Positions 39,447-52,830 are shown, counted from the first letter of the stretch. The stretch is 64,000 bases of DNA from Populus alba (GCF_005239225.2 NC_133300.1:7717875-7781874); one strand, 5' to 3'. Translations and numbers: made by a program. The notes: a model not told the origin generated them from the letters alone.

Positions 39447-42400
39447 CTACCTAATGGAACCACAACTAATGGACGCGACCTTGCACACACCAGCAGATGT
39501 GGTTAATGGAATATCTTTGTAGCAGGCTACCAGGTCACTGTTAGTTTGCAGATCCACCTGTAGTGTCTCCCAGACCTTCTTCTTAGGGTTTAGGACATCA
39601 TCAGGTTCACCTTCAAACCCTTGAAATGTAACTCTCTCTCCAACAACAGCGGAGGGGGGTGGATCAACCAATTCAACCTACCATACCACCAGCATAGGTA
39701 AAATTAGACCAGCAATTAAAAAAACATTTCTGCAATTAGAAGCAAGGGCTGCTTTTTTGTCATAGGTGCCATAGCTCATATTACATATCCATTAGTAAGG
39801 TTGGATGACTTCACACTTGGAAATATGACCTCAGACAAATGTACAAAAGATGCAAAGACAAATGAAAAGGTAGAGATCAGTTTACTTACCTTTGTGTGGT
39901 CACTATTGGAAGCAGCAAGAACCATAGCCTGCGACTTAATGCCCCTCATGGATGCTGGCTTTAGGTTGCAAAGGACGCAGACCTTACGATCCTGCCAAAT
40001 GATCAGCGTTATGAGCAGCCTAGCAGACTGGGTGGCGTAAACTAAAAACATAAAAGGTGCATCAAATTATTAGGATCTTCGGTAGCAGAGACATATACCT
40101 GCATCTCCTCAAGAGGTATATATTTGACAAGTCCACTAACAACCGTTCTACAATCTCCTTCACCCAAATCGATTTCTTCCACATACAACGAATCAGCATC
40201 AGGATGCTTCTGAACTTTCTTAATTAAGCCAACACGGATATCAAGTCTTGTGATGGAGATTTCTCGTTCAACACTGCCCTTTGATTTGGCTTCAGAAGCA
40301 GGTTTTTTGGCCTGTTGCTTCTTCCCGCCACCAACTGTTACATCAATTTAGGTAAAAAATAAGGAAACAAACTTTCCAACAATTATTCTTAATGGATGCC
40401 ACTTGTGAGAGATTGCAGGCAGGTGCAAACAATCAAGTTATTAAGAATTTTATTTTTTTTACCACCATATATGACTTGGTTCAAATTACCAACCATCAGA
40501 ACTAATCAGGTGAGCACAAGGCTGCAAGCAAAATACAACCTGAAGCTTTTTTCTTCAGTTGCTCGGCAAGCTTGGCTGCCTTTTCAGCTTCATCCCGCTC
40601 AAGTCTATCAGCCTGACTTCCAGCAAATCTCCTCCTGTAGTCCTCCACTTCTTCATCTTTCTGTACGGAAATGAAATTACTTAAATTAGTAGCAAGCACA
40701 AAAAAAAGTTAGCATCATGCTTCATCTTTCACCCCTATTCCCATCAACATCAAAGCACAAGCAACCACATGCAAACCCCTGCAAAATCAAAACCACACTC
40801 AGACATGAACACAGGTAACTATAGGTGGCATAACATATTATACCAGTTCCTTGAACAAGGGCTCTGGAGTCCCAATCTTGTGCCCAGCAGGTAGGATATC
40901 CCAAGGTCTTTTTGCCCTATCCATATCGCCTTTCTCATCACAAAGTGAAGCTTGTTCAAGAGGCAAATTAAGCTGCTTGAAGACCTTATATCCAATTTAA
41001 AAAATAAAGGAAAAAAAAAACATCTCAGCACATGAAAACAATGAAAGAAATTCACATGAGTGCTGCTAAAAAACAAATAAGGTAGCCAAGTCACCTCAAC
41101 AGAGAAAGATGGTATGAAAGGTTCCAATAAACATGCAAGAAGATATACTAGACCCAATGAAGTCTTTATAACTATGGAACAAGAAGGTTGGTCTTCCTTG
41201 TAAAGCTTCCAAAATTGGCTTTCCTACAAGGACGTAGAATAGAAATCAATTCATGGCCATCTCCAAACAGCAGAGACATAATAAAACACACCTAAAGCTT
41301 TTGAATCCAAAATATCATAAGCATTCCAGGCTTACTTGCAAATAGGCATTCCCCTCACTAGAAATGCTCATTGCAGTTTTCAATCCTTGCTTTAACTTAA
41401 CCTATAAATTTCAAACATGGATGTCAGAATGGTGCTAGTCACATGTAACTATCCTGTGAAACAATCATTGGCCGATACCTTCTCCATGGCTTCCAGGTAC
41501 TGCTCTACATATTTACCAACTTCTCCAGCCAATTTCTTTGTCAAGGGATGGGAGTCGGCACCTGGAGCATCTGGAATGATAGAACCATATCCCAAACCTG
41601 TAGATCAAAATAGCCTGTCACTATGATCTCAGGATACCATGCCAGAGACTTGTTACACCAGAAAAATGAATCAAATGTGAATGGCGGGTAGTAAAATACA
41701 AAAACCACTACAAGAATTTATGATCCCTCAAGAGCCTAGAGGATCTGTTTAGGACTAACTTGTGTTCCCAATCCTATTTTGGCTTGCATGCTTCTAGAAA
41801 AACTGAGTCCAGAAGGGTATTAAGCATCTTAGATGGAGAAATGGCCCTCACACAAATTCCATAAACTATCCTGCTCTTTTTTTTTTTTTCAAAGACTTTC
41901 AAAAGAAAATGAAGGAAAAACACACAACTTCTCGATGGTGGTCCAAGTATATCAATTATCATGAGGAGATGGTTCTTTAAGAGAGAAAAAGGCCAATTCT
42001 TAAAGGTATGACAAAGGGATGGAAAAGCTTTCAAAACTCAAATGATAAGATGTACCAATATTGATAATTAAAATCACACAAATAAATAATCCTCCTAGTG
42101 GCAAAAGAATTCTACAATTCATCTCTTCCACCAACATAAAATTGTCACTCTGATGCATTCATCAAGACTTAAATTTAACTGAACAACAAAGTAGTAAGAA
42201 ACCTACATATGGAATTTCACAAAGCTGATCTACCTGGAGGTTTAGCAAGAAAGCTCAGAACTCGATTAATAAAGTTGCCCAAATTATTCAGCAGCTCGCT
42301 GTTAAGTTTTGCTTGCAAATCAGACCATGTAAATAGTGTGTCAGACACCTAATTAAGACAAACACATCAAAATTAGCATTTTATTATTGCATGATGAAAT

Positions 42401-45175
42401 ATTCAACTGAAGAATGAAAGCATTGTTGGCAACATGAGGATTACCTCAGGCCTATTGGTTAGCAGATAATATCTCCAAACTTCTACAGGAATATTTGTAT
42501 CCTTAGCATCATTTCCAAACACTCCTACACCCTTACTCTTGGAAAACTTCCCTGCATTACCCAACTAAATTAACTTAGAAAACTCAAGATGGTCAAAAGC
42601 AAAAGGCAGCATCTTAGTAAAGGATGATTATCCTATGAGTTTTCATTTGAATGCATGAAAATTCACCAAGTATTGCATATTGGCTAAATTATGTCAATGA
42701 AACATGGTTGACAAACCTGCTTCATAATTTAAGTATTCAGTTACACTTATAGTCTTCATCATGGTCCAATTTTCACCAGTTCCAATAAGTGTTGATGGAA
42801 ACATCACCTGAAATAAGAAATGCATAGGCATTTGAAGAAGTGAAACTTTACAGCATTACTGCAAGGAAACCATGCATATGAGAGCAATTTTCTTGCTCAA
42901 CATAAAAGTACAATTACGAACCAAAAAGAAACATTGAAGTACAGAAATAAATGGAAAGTTCTGAGATTGCAGATGTGCCCATCAGATATCAAGTAAACCC
43001 AAACAAAAAAGAGAGAAAATATAACCAATCACATCAAATGAACCCAAAATCACCAAGACATAGGAAGTTTCTAATAAAAAAGTAAATCTCATTACACAAA
43101 TTTTACAAATGAAAAATCACACGAGATTAGAACGCAAATTTAAAAATAATAATAACTTCCATCTGCAGATCAATAATTCTGAAGGATAGTACACTTACAG
43201 TGTGGAATGGTACATTGTCTTTTCCCATAAACTGATACAGCTCCACATTATCAGGATTCTTCCACCACTTCTCCCAATCAGGAGTGTAGCAAGAAGTAAT
43301 GGATACATATCCAATAGGAGCATCAAACCAAACATAAAACACCTACCAATAACACAATATGAAGTTACATCATAAAAATCTACACCATGTTTATGTGCAT
43401 ATTAGTCATGACAAAAAGAAGAAAGAAATGCCAGCAACAGAAATTTCAGCATGGTTTGAAAAAAAAATAAAAACCACATCTTTGACAGAATTTGAATGGG
43501 ATAAAATGGAAAGTGATACTAAGCAAGATTTCTAACCTTGTCCTTAAATTCATCAAGTGGAACTGGAACACCCCACTTCAGATCCCTAGTAATGCATCGT
43601 GGTTTTAGTCCTTCTTTAAGCCATGCATTCGTTGTTTGAATGGCATTTTGGCTCCAAGATCCAGCTACTGACATACTCTCGATATAGCTTACTAATTTAT
43701 CCTTCAGCTGAGGAAGCTCAAGAAACAAGTGGTTCGTATCACGGATTCTTGGTGTATTCTTACATTGCTGTTCACATATCAGATCAAAATATATTTATAA
43801 ATACCACATGAAATCACCAGAGTCTAGCAATATTATTGCTACATGTGTGGAAGAGGCACAAACTTTTGTGATCCCTTATTTGCTACTTCTTATTTAGGAA
43901 TTCACTCAGGGGGGAAATGGTGGTAACTAGTGAGGGTTGTGTAACATGTTCAACTGTGAAGGAGGCACTGGAGTATTAACCAACTCCACATTTCAGCCTA
44001 GAAAATTCCTTCATTGAATACCAGAGTCGACTCAGATGTAAGATTACTGAGCAGCAGTTATGTTATCCCAATATCAGAAGGTCCTTGTCCTTTTTCCAAT
44101 ACCAAAAGGATACGGCGTGATATGGCCTTTTAGATATTTGCCCTAACACTACGTTATGCAATGCATTTCAGCCCAAGATATCCAAAAACTAACAGAAAGT
44201 AACATATAGATAGAATTCTATACAATGGTTTTGCTAAAAACACAGGAAAGAAAGAAAAGCAAGAGAAAGAACCAATCTCTCACCTTGCACCTGGGATTTA
44301 TTAACTCGGTTGGATTCAAAAGCTTTCCACAATTTTCACACTGATCTCCTCGTGCAGAGTCATAATTACATCCTTCTGTAGGACAAGTACCTTCCACAAG
44401 CCGATCAGCCAAGAATCTTTCACATTTATCACAGTACAGCTGTATAAAGATAATAGTTACAACATTAATCAATTTAACCACCCAAATAACAAAACATAGC
44501 TCAAATTTAGACATGGTACCATCGCACAAAATAACACAAACGAACATACAAGTGAAATAAGCCGTCACTCATAAGACCATACCTGTTTCATTGTATTCTC
44601 TGAAAGCCAGTTATTATCTAACAATTTCTTAAAAATTGCTTGACAAACTTCAGTTTGCTGCGGACTCGACGTCCGCCCAAATTCATCAAAACTTATATTA
44701 AACCATTTATAAACCTCCCTATGAATCGCGTGATACCTAGAAATCCACGACCAAATTGAAACTCACTATAATAATAATAATAAAAAAAAAAACTCAGCTA
44801 ATACATAAAAAAATAAAAAAGAAGAAAATTACTTGTCACAAATTTGTTTAGGGGTAGAATTCTCCTCCATGGCTTTAGTCTCAGTCGCAGTTCCGTACTC
44901 GTCAGTTCCACAAATATAAATCGCATTATATCCTCGGAGACGACAGTATCTAGCAAACACGTCAGCACTCAGCACGCCTAACAGCCAAAGCGGAACCGGA
45001 ATCAGAAAAACCAAATGAGTTCCTTAATCAAACAGCACAAAATCCAAAATTACTTACAGCCGATAATGTTGCCGAGATGAGGGACGTTATTGACATAAGG
45101 CAAAGCACTGGTTATCATTATGTTTCGCTTTCCCGGGATCGGTAGCTTCGGGACCGGCCGATCGAGATCTCCCAT
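39447..45175 (-). CDS. Methionyl-tRNA synthetase, cytosolic type, with C-terminal EMAP II-like domain, 17 exons, 801 aa
   Basis: Exons in order of translation: 45175-45058, 44977-44833, 44736-44583, 44439-44284, 43767-43537, 43342-43199, 42807-42717, 42551-42445, 42348-42234, 41597-41479, 41401-41336, 41223-41095, 40984-40844, 40660-40540, 40334-40099, 39991-39890, 39677-39447. All are GT-AG, phases agree, and the total is 2406 nt. The enzyme charges tRNA-Met with methionine. Class I signatures are present: the HIGH-type PHLGN (residues 32-36) and the KMSKS-type KFSKS (348-352). Cysteine pairs in the connective insert ([28 protein letters not shown]) form a zinc knuckle. The anticodon-binding helices follow, then a Lys/Glu-rich linker. 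From about residue 636 there is an OB-fold tRNA-binding domain ([17 protein letters not shown]) like that of EMAP II/Arc1p. No targeting peptide is seen at the N-terminus, so a cytosolic location is inferred. Length matches plant cytosolic MetRS (about 800 aa). Confidence 0.97.
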
Positions 45176-46273
45176 GATTGTGATAGCTTAGCTGCTGGCT
45201 AGGGTTTTAGTTCTGTGTTAGCGATTTGGGGTTTCTAAAAGAAGAGAGGAGTCGAAATCAACGAGTGGCTACAAAAGTAAGCAAGCATGGGTAGGGTAAT
45301 GCAGAAATGAGTGGGGTTCCAGTAATTTAGCATTTTACCCTCGGTTTTTCCTTGAAAATTACGAGAAGCTGCTACGCGCATGTTTTGATAGGTCAATAAC
45401 AAAACTTTAACCACGAAAATGATTTGGAAAATAGTTTTCTTGTTTTCATCCCTTCTTTTCTTATTTACTGATGAGTGATTATTTTTAATTTGGTTTAATT
45501 TTTATTAAAATAATAATTAAATTAATATTGTCTTATAAAAAAAATCAAAATCAGTTTCAATTAATCAGATTTAATTTTATTTTTTAGAATAAAAATCAGT
45601 TCAAACTGATTTGGCTCGGTTTTTTCTAGTTTGAATTGGTTTTTTTCATTTTTTTTTGTTTGATTTTGGTTCGGTTCGATTTTTTTTTAATTTCAGGCTT
45701 ATAAAACTAAAATCAAACCGAACCAGTTGGTTTTTTTAAAATTTTAATTGGTTTAATCGAATTTTTTTCAAGGTTCGATTTTTTTTAGGTTTTCTCGGTT
45801 TAATTGGTTTTATGGTTTTGTTTACTCACATCTAATTCATAGATTTTTCCAATGACAAATTGAGGAAATATGTTTATTAAATATTTTTTTTTTAATAAAA
45901 GGCAATTATATTGTTTGACTTAAATTGAAAATGTTAAATTAAATGATCATGAGACATTAAATAAACGAAACAAAAGCCTTATTTTTACATTAAATAATTT
46001 TAAAAACATTCAACAAAAATAAAGGATCAAACAGGCGTTTCAAGAAAAAACAAATTATTCTCAAGTAGTAACACTTTTTCTTTAGTTTTCTATTTTTTAA
46101 AAAAATATTTTCTACAAAAATAAATAATATTTCATAACTACAATCAACCAAAAAGTTTTGATATATATTATTTATTTTAACTATGAGATTAGAGATTTGT
46201 CCACTTATCTTCGAAAACTTAAGGAGGCTTTGAGAAAGTAGTTCAATGTGAATGCACCAAGACAAATGTGTAA
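45176..46273. other. MetRS promoter side and a CGGTT-rich repeat fragment
   Basis: The first 100-150 bases are the probable 5' UTR and promoter. From about 45595 to 45835 there is a block rich in TTGGTTCGGTTCG and AATCAAACCGAACC. It ends with GTTTACTCACATCTAA, which resembles the right end of the hAT-like element at 51008-51819. It is probably a decayed relative of that family. No gene is visible. Confidence 0.45.
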
Positions 46274-46970
46274 GAGCATCTCCAACCGGAGATGCGGAGA
46301 TGCAAATGGAGAGCTAAATTCAAAAACATGTATTTTTACCTTTAGGATCTTTATTAAGTTATTCCAACGGAGCAGCCATCAAAAAAGCCAAAATGGCTTT
46401 TTAATTTAAACAGAGGCATTTCTACAGGTTCCTGTAGAAGAGGTAAATTTAAGTTAACGTTGTCAACGGCTATTTTTATAGCCGTTGGCAATAGTATTTA
46501 TTTTTTTCTTTAAAAAGAAGGAAAAAACTTGTTTTTTTTAAAAAAAAAAATGGTGGAGGTTATTTTTTCAAAGCATGAATTTGAATTTACTTTTAAAAAA
46601 TTAAATTTTTAACAGTAACATATAAAACTGAAAATTAAAAATATTCATATAAATAAATTTTAAGTTTAATTTTAAATTATATCTTTTAACTTTAATATTA
46701 TTTCATTAAATTTTATATTATTTTTATAAATTACTAATATTAATTATATAATTAATAACATCATAATTATATTATATATAAAATATCTATATTAGTTACA
46801 TAATTATATAAAAATAAATTTAACATGAAATATATTAAAATATAAATGGCTTTTTTAAATAGCTTTTTACCATTGGAATGCACATAATAAAAAAAGCTAT
46901 ATTTCTACTATTCAAAAAGCCATTTTATCAATTTAGCTTCTCAATTTGGCCTTTTGCATTGGAGATGCTC
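46274..46970. mobile_element. Tourist/PIF-Harbinger-like non-autonomous element (MITE-like), 697 bp
   Basis: The left end reads GAGCATCTCCAACCGG and the right end reads CATTGGAGATGCTC, giving a 12-bp perfect terminal inverted repeat GAGCATCTCCAA. TAA is present directly outside both ends (46271-46273 and 46971-46973), the 3-bp target duplication typical of the PIF/Harbinger superfamily. The interior is AT-rich, has a short hairpin around ACAGGTTCCTGT (about 46420), and has no transposase frame. Confidence 0.85.
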
Positions 46971-49756
46971 TAACCTCAATAAAAACGGAAGGATTTTTGT
47001 TTAAATAAAGGTATCACTCATTCACTCATAAAATACATTGTTTTTCTCTCTTTTTTTTTTGTCCTTTAAGTTTTTAATCCGATCATCAAAAAATAAAATT
47101 TACTCTTTCACATTGCACCAACTAGGTATTAAGCTTGATAATTGTATTTAAATTTATTTTTTATAAAGTTATTACAGTGTTAAAAATATATTTCATGGTT
47201 ATTGGGTTGATTCTTGATCTTACAAAAAAATAACTTGATTTCATTTCTTACAAAATAAATAAATAAAAGGATCAAAATTGATAATGAGAAGAAAATACAA
47301 GATTTTTTCCCTTCATTGTTCATCACATCTTTCTAAAAACTCTTGTCTGCATATTTTTTTTTTATTTTCTTTTTTAGTCTTTTTAGTTTTAAACTTTTAT
47401 GTTTTGATCCAAAAAATTTTTTTATTTATATTTTAATTTATGAGTTTGAGAGAGAAAAGAGAGTCATTGAAAAACATCATAGGAGATAGAAAGTAGTTGG
47501 TTGGCTAGATTCCATTAACAAAATAGTATTTAGTCTCAATATGTTTCTCTTGACAAGATAAGCATTATTGAGATGTTTTTTAGCTTTCAAATTGCTGGAA
47601 AAAAGAAGGTGGGGTTGAGAAAGGTTTTTTTTAATGTAATTTTATGGTTTTAACCAATTTTAGAGTTGTTTTGAGTCAAGAAATTAGTCTATTAAGATTC
47701 ATAAGGTTTTAACTATGTGTTTTTAGTTTAAATTTGATTCAAAAATGATGTTTTTAATCCAAAAAACCTCAACCTGATTTTTTGTTTATCCCCATGAAGC
47801 TCAAAATATAGGCAAGTAAATGGCACGTTGTCTATTTTTTAAAAGAAAAATAAAAAGGCATGTGTTGTCACCTATCCATGCATAAAAATGGGAGGTGGGG
47901 GGGGTAGGCAGGGCTAGGCGCATGAACTTTCTTTCCACTAGGCTAAGCATACAAGCCCATCTCTATGGCTCTGAACCTTTGTAAACTCCCAACTAAATTT
48001 TTCTTGAAATATTAAAATTTTAATATAAAGATAAAGTGGGTTAAATAAAAATTAAAAAAAATTGAAATTTAATGTCAAGGAAAAAAAAGGTGTTGTGGCA
48101 GTAAATAAAAGGGAGAAAATAAATTAAAAACTTTAGGATAAATTAGGATTATATACAAAGGAGGGATTAAAGTGTAAATAAGGAAGGAAAACACATATAA
48201 AATTCATCTCTCTCTCTCTCATCAAGGCCAGTAGCATCTAGAACAAAAGAGGGGGAGAAATATTGAGTTTTTCTTCAAAAATATTCTTAGAGAAAGTAAA
48301 AAATAATTTAGAAAATTAAAGGGTGATCAAGAGAAACACCCACCGCCACATTTTTAAATACTTAAATAAGATTGAAAAGAGAAGGAAATCAAATGGAGAT
48401 CAATGCATAGTCACTATAGTAAGGGGTTTTAAGGGGTATCTAAAAAAAATTGATTGGTTGAGATTTGAAGACTAGATTAGCATTTGGTAAGAAATTCTAA
48501 ACTTAATCTAACAACTTGTACTAAATGAATAACAATTAAGGTAGAAATTATGAAATTAGTGTTAGCGTTCATAGTGGAGTTCTAGAGAAAATATAAATTG
48601 ACCATAAATTGATCAAATTGGGTTACATTAAGTTGTGTTAGGTGTTAAATATGATAGAAATGATGACAAAAGTCATAGTGTTTCTAAGGGTTTAATGGTC
48701 GGCCAATAGGAGATCAAATTGCATGTACTAGAATTGTGTTAATTGCTATGTTATAAATTGATGTGTAAGTTATTGACATGTTTTGGAAAAATAGAAAATA
48801 TGAGATTATAAATGTTTAAAATTTAATGATGTAATGTGTTGGATTGAATAAGTTCTTGGGGAATTTGTATTATAAGTCATATTAGTAGTAGTTCAATTGA
48901 TGAATTTAAGACCAAGCATGGATTTTTAAATCATGAGTGGTCGGCCATGTTGATGTAATTTGGGAAGTTTTGGAATTTGTGTAGTTTTGGTATTGTATGG
49001 TGTGTTGAATTTTAATTATATATAATATGATTATGATTAGTATAATTAGGTTTGGATTATGACCATTCAAGTTGAGTGTTGATGTATAAATTTTTGATGG
49101 TATGTTTAGGAGGATGTGTATGTGAAATTCCTATGAAATTGATGAGTTGAATTAGTGATCCCAAAGTGTTTGATAAAAGGTTAGATATAACATTATTGAT
49201 AAAATATTAAACATTAGAAATTGTTGGTGAGAAGTTAGAGATTAAAATTGTTGACGAAAATGTTAGGGCTTTAAAATAAATGTGTGAGAGGCCAAAGTGA
49301 CATAATATGTATTAATATCAAATGAAAGTTTTGAGTTCTTGGGAAGGCAAAGATAGCAAAATAGGTTTAAGTGAATCAAAATAACTAAAAAATAATTCGG
49401 ATTGAATACATACTATGTATTTGAGAAATATATGTTGAATGCAAAATGATAGTAACAAAATGTGAAATTGAATATTAAATACAAGTTGAAAATATGAGTA
49501 AAACAAGAATTTAAACTAAAATGGGAGTTAAATTGATTAAAGTAAACTTAAAATAACATTATGTTTAATGAGTATACAATGGAAGAATAATGTAGTATAC
49601 TTGTTGATACAGGAAAGGTCACGAGAGCTATGTAGCAATAAAAAGATACTACTCGAGCAGCATGTAGGTGTCATACACCTTGTCATTTTCTTCCTTAGTT
49701 TATCATTGTATTAAGTTGGAAATGTTATGATATATAATACTTAAATTGTGGTTTAT
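46971..49756. other. Repeat-derived intergenic DNA without a recognisable gene
   Basis: The sequence shows a gradual shift from T-rich to purine-rich text, a CT run near 48208-48220, and phrases such as GGTCGGCCA (about 48700 and 48950) that look like retrotransposon noncoding DNA. I could not find LTR borders or coding domains. Confidence 0.35.
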
Positions 49757-50090
49757 GATGAAGGAATTAGTTTCCCAATAATGGGACTAATGTCTAATAA
49801 CAGGGGAAGGAATCACTTTCTAAATGATGGGACTAATTCCTAGTAATGAGTGACAGAATTAGTTTTCTAATGATGAGATTAATGCTTAGAATAGGTGAAG
49901 GAATTAATTTCCTGATAATGGGACTAATGCTCGATAATAGGAGAAAAAATTAGTTTTTCAGTGATGGGACAAACATCGCTGAAGATATAAGGGGTTAGTT
50001 TTTCTAATACAGGAACTAACACCTGATACTGAGAGATGGGACTAGATCCCCGTAAATGAAATTAATACAATGAACGAAATAGTTTAGATT
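49757..50090 (+). repeat. Minisatellite, about 45-46 bp unit, 6-7 diverged copies
   Basis: The unit resembles GAAGGAATTAGTTTCC followed by TAATGATGGGACTAATGCC and TAATAATAGG. Successive copies begin at about 49760, 49805, 49850, 49895, 49940, 49986 and 50032. Copies differ at many positions. There is no open frame across the array. Confidence 0.8.
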
Positions 50091-50999
50091 TTTGGAAGCA
50101 AGAATAATACCTAGACATAGGTGAACAAAAATAATTACCCAGTGCTTGATATTATTTGGAAAGATTGGGCTTTAGAAAATAAATTGCTAGAAAAAATATG
50201 ATTTATTAAACTAATAACAAACAAAAAATCTCAATGTAGTGAATGAATAATAGAAGTGAGTAAAGGGATTGTGTTGATAAATAAATTGGAATAATTAACA
50301 ATGATGAATTCCAATCTATAGACAATATTTTCATGTGTATTTGGGTGTGTGAAATAGAACAAAGGTACATTAAATCAACAATAATTTTTTTTTTTTTTCT
50401 TTTTAAAAAAACGAACTAGGTTTTGGTTGAAGCGAGTGAGTTGTATGTGCACTTGTCAGGTCATTGGAGTCACACGAGGTCATGTTTCACCTAGTTTACA
50501 TTAAAATCTTGCCTTGTTTAAAGGTTAGGTCAATGAGTCACTATATTGACCTAATGAGCTAAGTTGGGTTTGGTGATATTACATAAGAGTTCTTCATAAC
50601 AATGCATAAATAACTAACTAGTTATCTTTGAAAACTTTATGAGACTTCGAAATTATTGTTTAACGTGAATATGTTAATACAAATGTGTAAACTCGATAAA
50701 AAGGAAGAATTTTTGTCAAAATACATAGAAATTGTTCCAATAATAGTTTGGCTTTCAATACAAAAAAGGAAAATGAAAAAACAATATTAAAACAACTTTT
50801 ACATTGTAAGATATGATATAACTTTGGTGGAATTATTCTTTTATACATAAATTATAATTATATTATTATTATTAACAAAAAAAATGGTGTTTTTTACTAT
50901 GTGCCTACTCATAAAATACTATTTTATGTAATTGTTTTTTTTTTTAATTATTTTATATCCATATTTTCCCTCTAATGTTATTCTTTAACATTTGGTTTA
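50091..50999. other. AT-rich spacer
   Basis: No gene or element boundary is visible. A GC-richer phrase around 50420-50570 (CACACGAGGTCATG) looks like dispersed repeat text. Confidence 0.35.
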
Positions 51000-51007
51000 C
51001 TAAATAT

Positions 51008-51819
51008 TAGGGCTGAGCATTTTCGGTTCGGTTCGGTTTTGGACCAAAATAAACAACCAAACCGATTTTTTTTTTAGTTTTTGAACCGAACCGAACCGAA
51101 CCGAAAACCGGTTCAAACCGATTAATTTCGGTTCGGTTCGGTTTTTCTCCCTTCCAAACCGGTTCAAACCGATTGAAACTAAACAAACACAACGCAAGGG
51201 ATTGAATCCCCATCGAAAGATCTTGAAACCCTTAAACATATCCTTGAAACTCTCCAACTCAAGGCCTTTTACGTTTCAAGAAGCCAACAAATCAAACTAC
51301 CCAAAGAAACTTCGCTTACGAAGAAACTCCAGCAGTCCTAATGAAGCCAACTTTAATGAACCTGCAAGATGGAAGATTTGGAAATTAAAAGAGAAGAAGA
51401 CAAAATCGTGGGGGCCGATGGTTAGAAAGCCAATCCATGAGATGAGTGGCTGACTTCCTTCATGAAAGGCCTTGATTTTCATTTTAATATGGCCAGGCAG
51501 AAAGAAGTGAAGATTTGAAAGCATGGAAGATTTGTCATTTGAGAGATGAGAGACAGAAAGGGGGCGGCGGCTGAGGGGTGAGAAAGTGTTTAGGTTTAGG
51601 TTTAGGGTTAGAAGCTATTTATACTTGTTTTTTTTTTTTTAAGTGCTGGCTTGGTTGAACCGGTTCGGTTCGGTTCGGTTTAATCGGTTTCAAACTTTAG
51701 AAACCGAAACTGAATCGAACCGGAATTTTTTTGTGGTTTTCTAATCGGTTAATTCGGTTTTTTTTTTCGGTTCGGTTTTTTCGGTTTTCTCGGTTATTCG
51801 GTTTTTTTGCTCACCCCTA
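51008..51819. mobile_element. hAT-like non-autonomous transposon, 812 bp, with 8-bp target duplication
   Basis: The left end begins TAGGGCTGAGCA and the right end is its near-perfect reverse complement (TAGGGGTGAGCA read inward), one mismatch in 12. The flanks are CTAAATAT (51000-51007) and CTAAAGAT (51820-51827), an 8-bp duplication with one mismatch, as expected for hAT elements. Both subterminal regions (51020-51150 and 51655-51805) are packed with CGGTT/AACCG repeats in both orientations. The less AT-rich centre (about 51200-51600) carries an 83-codon plus-strand frame without a recognisable domain. No transposase is present. Confidence 0.82.
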
Positions 51820-51829
51820 CTAAAGATTG

Positions 51830-52830
51830 ACCTTCATCATTTGTTGTGGTTTGCTTTCTTTATAGTTTATGCTAGCCTCATGATCCATGTTATTGGTTTG
51901 GAGGGTTAAATCGATTGACTTGAGTTTTTTTTTTAATTGGTAATTTTTTTAATTTTATCCTTCAACAATGGATTGATTGAGAATTGAGCTCCATAATATG
52001 TTTTAATTTACTTTCTATAGAGTTATTCTAGTCTCATAGCTTGAGTCGTGAGTTTGACAAGTTAACTCAACTGACTCGATTCGTTTCTTTTTTAATTGGT
52101 ATTTTCTTTCAATTTTATTTTTTAACATTGGATTGATTAAGAACTGGACTTCATGATTTATTTTGGTTTGTTTTCTATGAGGATATCCTAGTATCATGAC
52201 TTGGTTCATAAATTTTATAAGTTAACTTGGGTAAACTCAAGTCTTTTTATTATGGTTTTTTTTTTTCAATTTCATCATTCAACAATAGATTAATTGAGAA
52301 CTGAACTTCATAATTTATTTTGACTTGCTTTTCTATAGGGTTATTTCAATCTAATGATCTATGTCACATATATGATAGATTAACTCAGGTTCAATCAAGT
52401 CCTTTTTTTTCCTAGTTTATTTTATATGAGGTTATGTTAATATTATCAGATTACCCTACTCTTATGACTTGGGTCATGAATTTGGCAAGTTAACCCAAGT
52501 TTACTAAAATCATTTTTTTATCTCTATTTTTTTTTAATTTAATTATTAAACATTGGGTTGATTGGAAATTAAACCTCATAATTTGTTTCAATTTACTTTT
52601 TATAGGATTATCTTGGTTTTATGACCTGGATCGTGGGTTTTCTAGATCGACTCAGGTCATTTTTTAAAAATATATTTTTTTCAATTTTATCTTTTAATAT
52701 TGGGTTGTTTGAAATTGAGATTTATAATTTGTTTCAATTTACTTTATATGGGGTTATTATTTCATGATCCAGGTCGTGTATTTAGAAGGTTAACATGAGT
52801 TAATTCAATATATTGTTGTCTTAATATTTT
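51830..52830 (+). repeat. Tandem array of about 150-165 bp units
   Basis: A marker block of the form TTGGATTGATTGAGAATTGA, then a TTCATAATTTATTTTGG-like block, recurs at about 51969, 52131, 52288, 52555 and 52703. Each is followed by a TATAGGGTTAT-like block and a phrase about GTCATGAGTTTGACAAGTTAAC. Spacing is about 160 bp, with one longer gap around 52440 that holds a partial unit. The phrase set matches a tandem family I associate with Populus genomes (memory, not a search). Confidence 0.82.

Noticed and set aside
51590..51612. TTTAGG-type repeats resembling plant telomere sequence
   Set aside because: Only two to three imperfect units are present, far too few for an interstitial telomere array.
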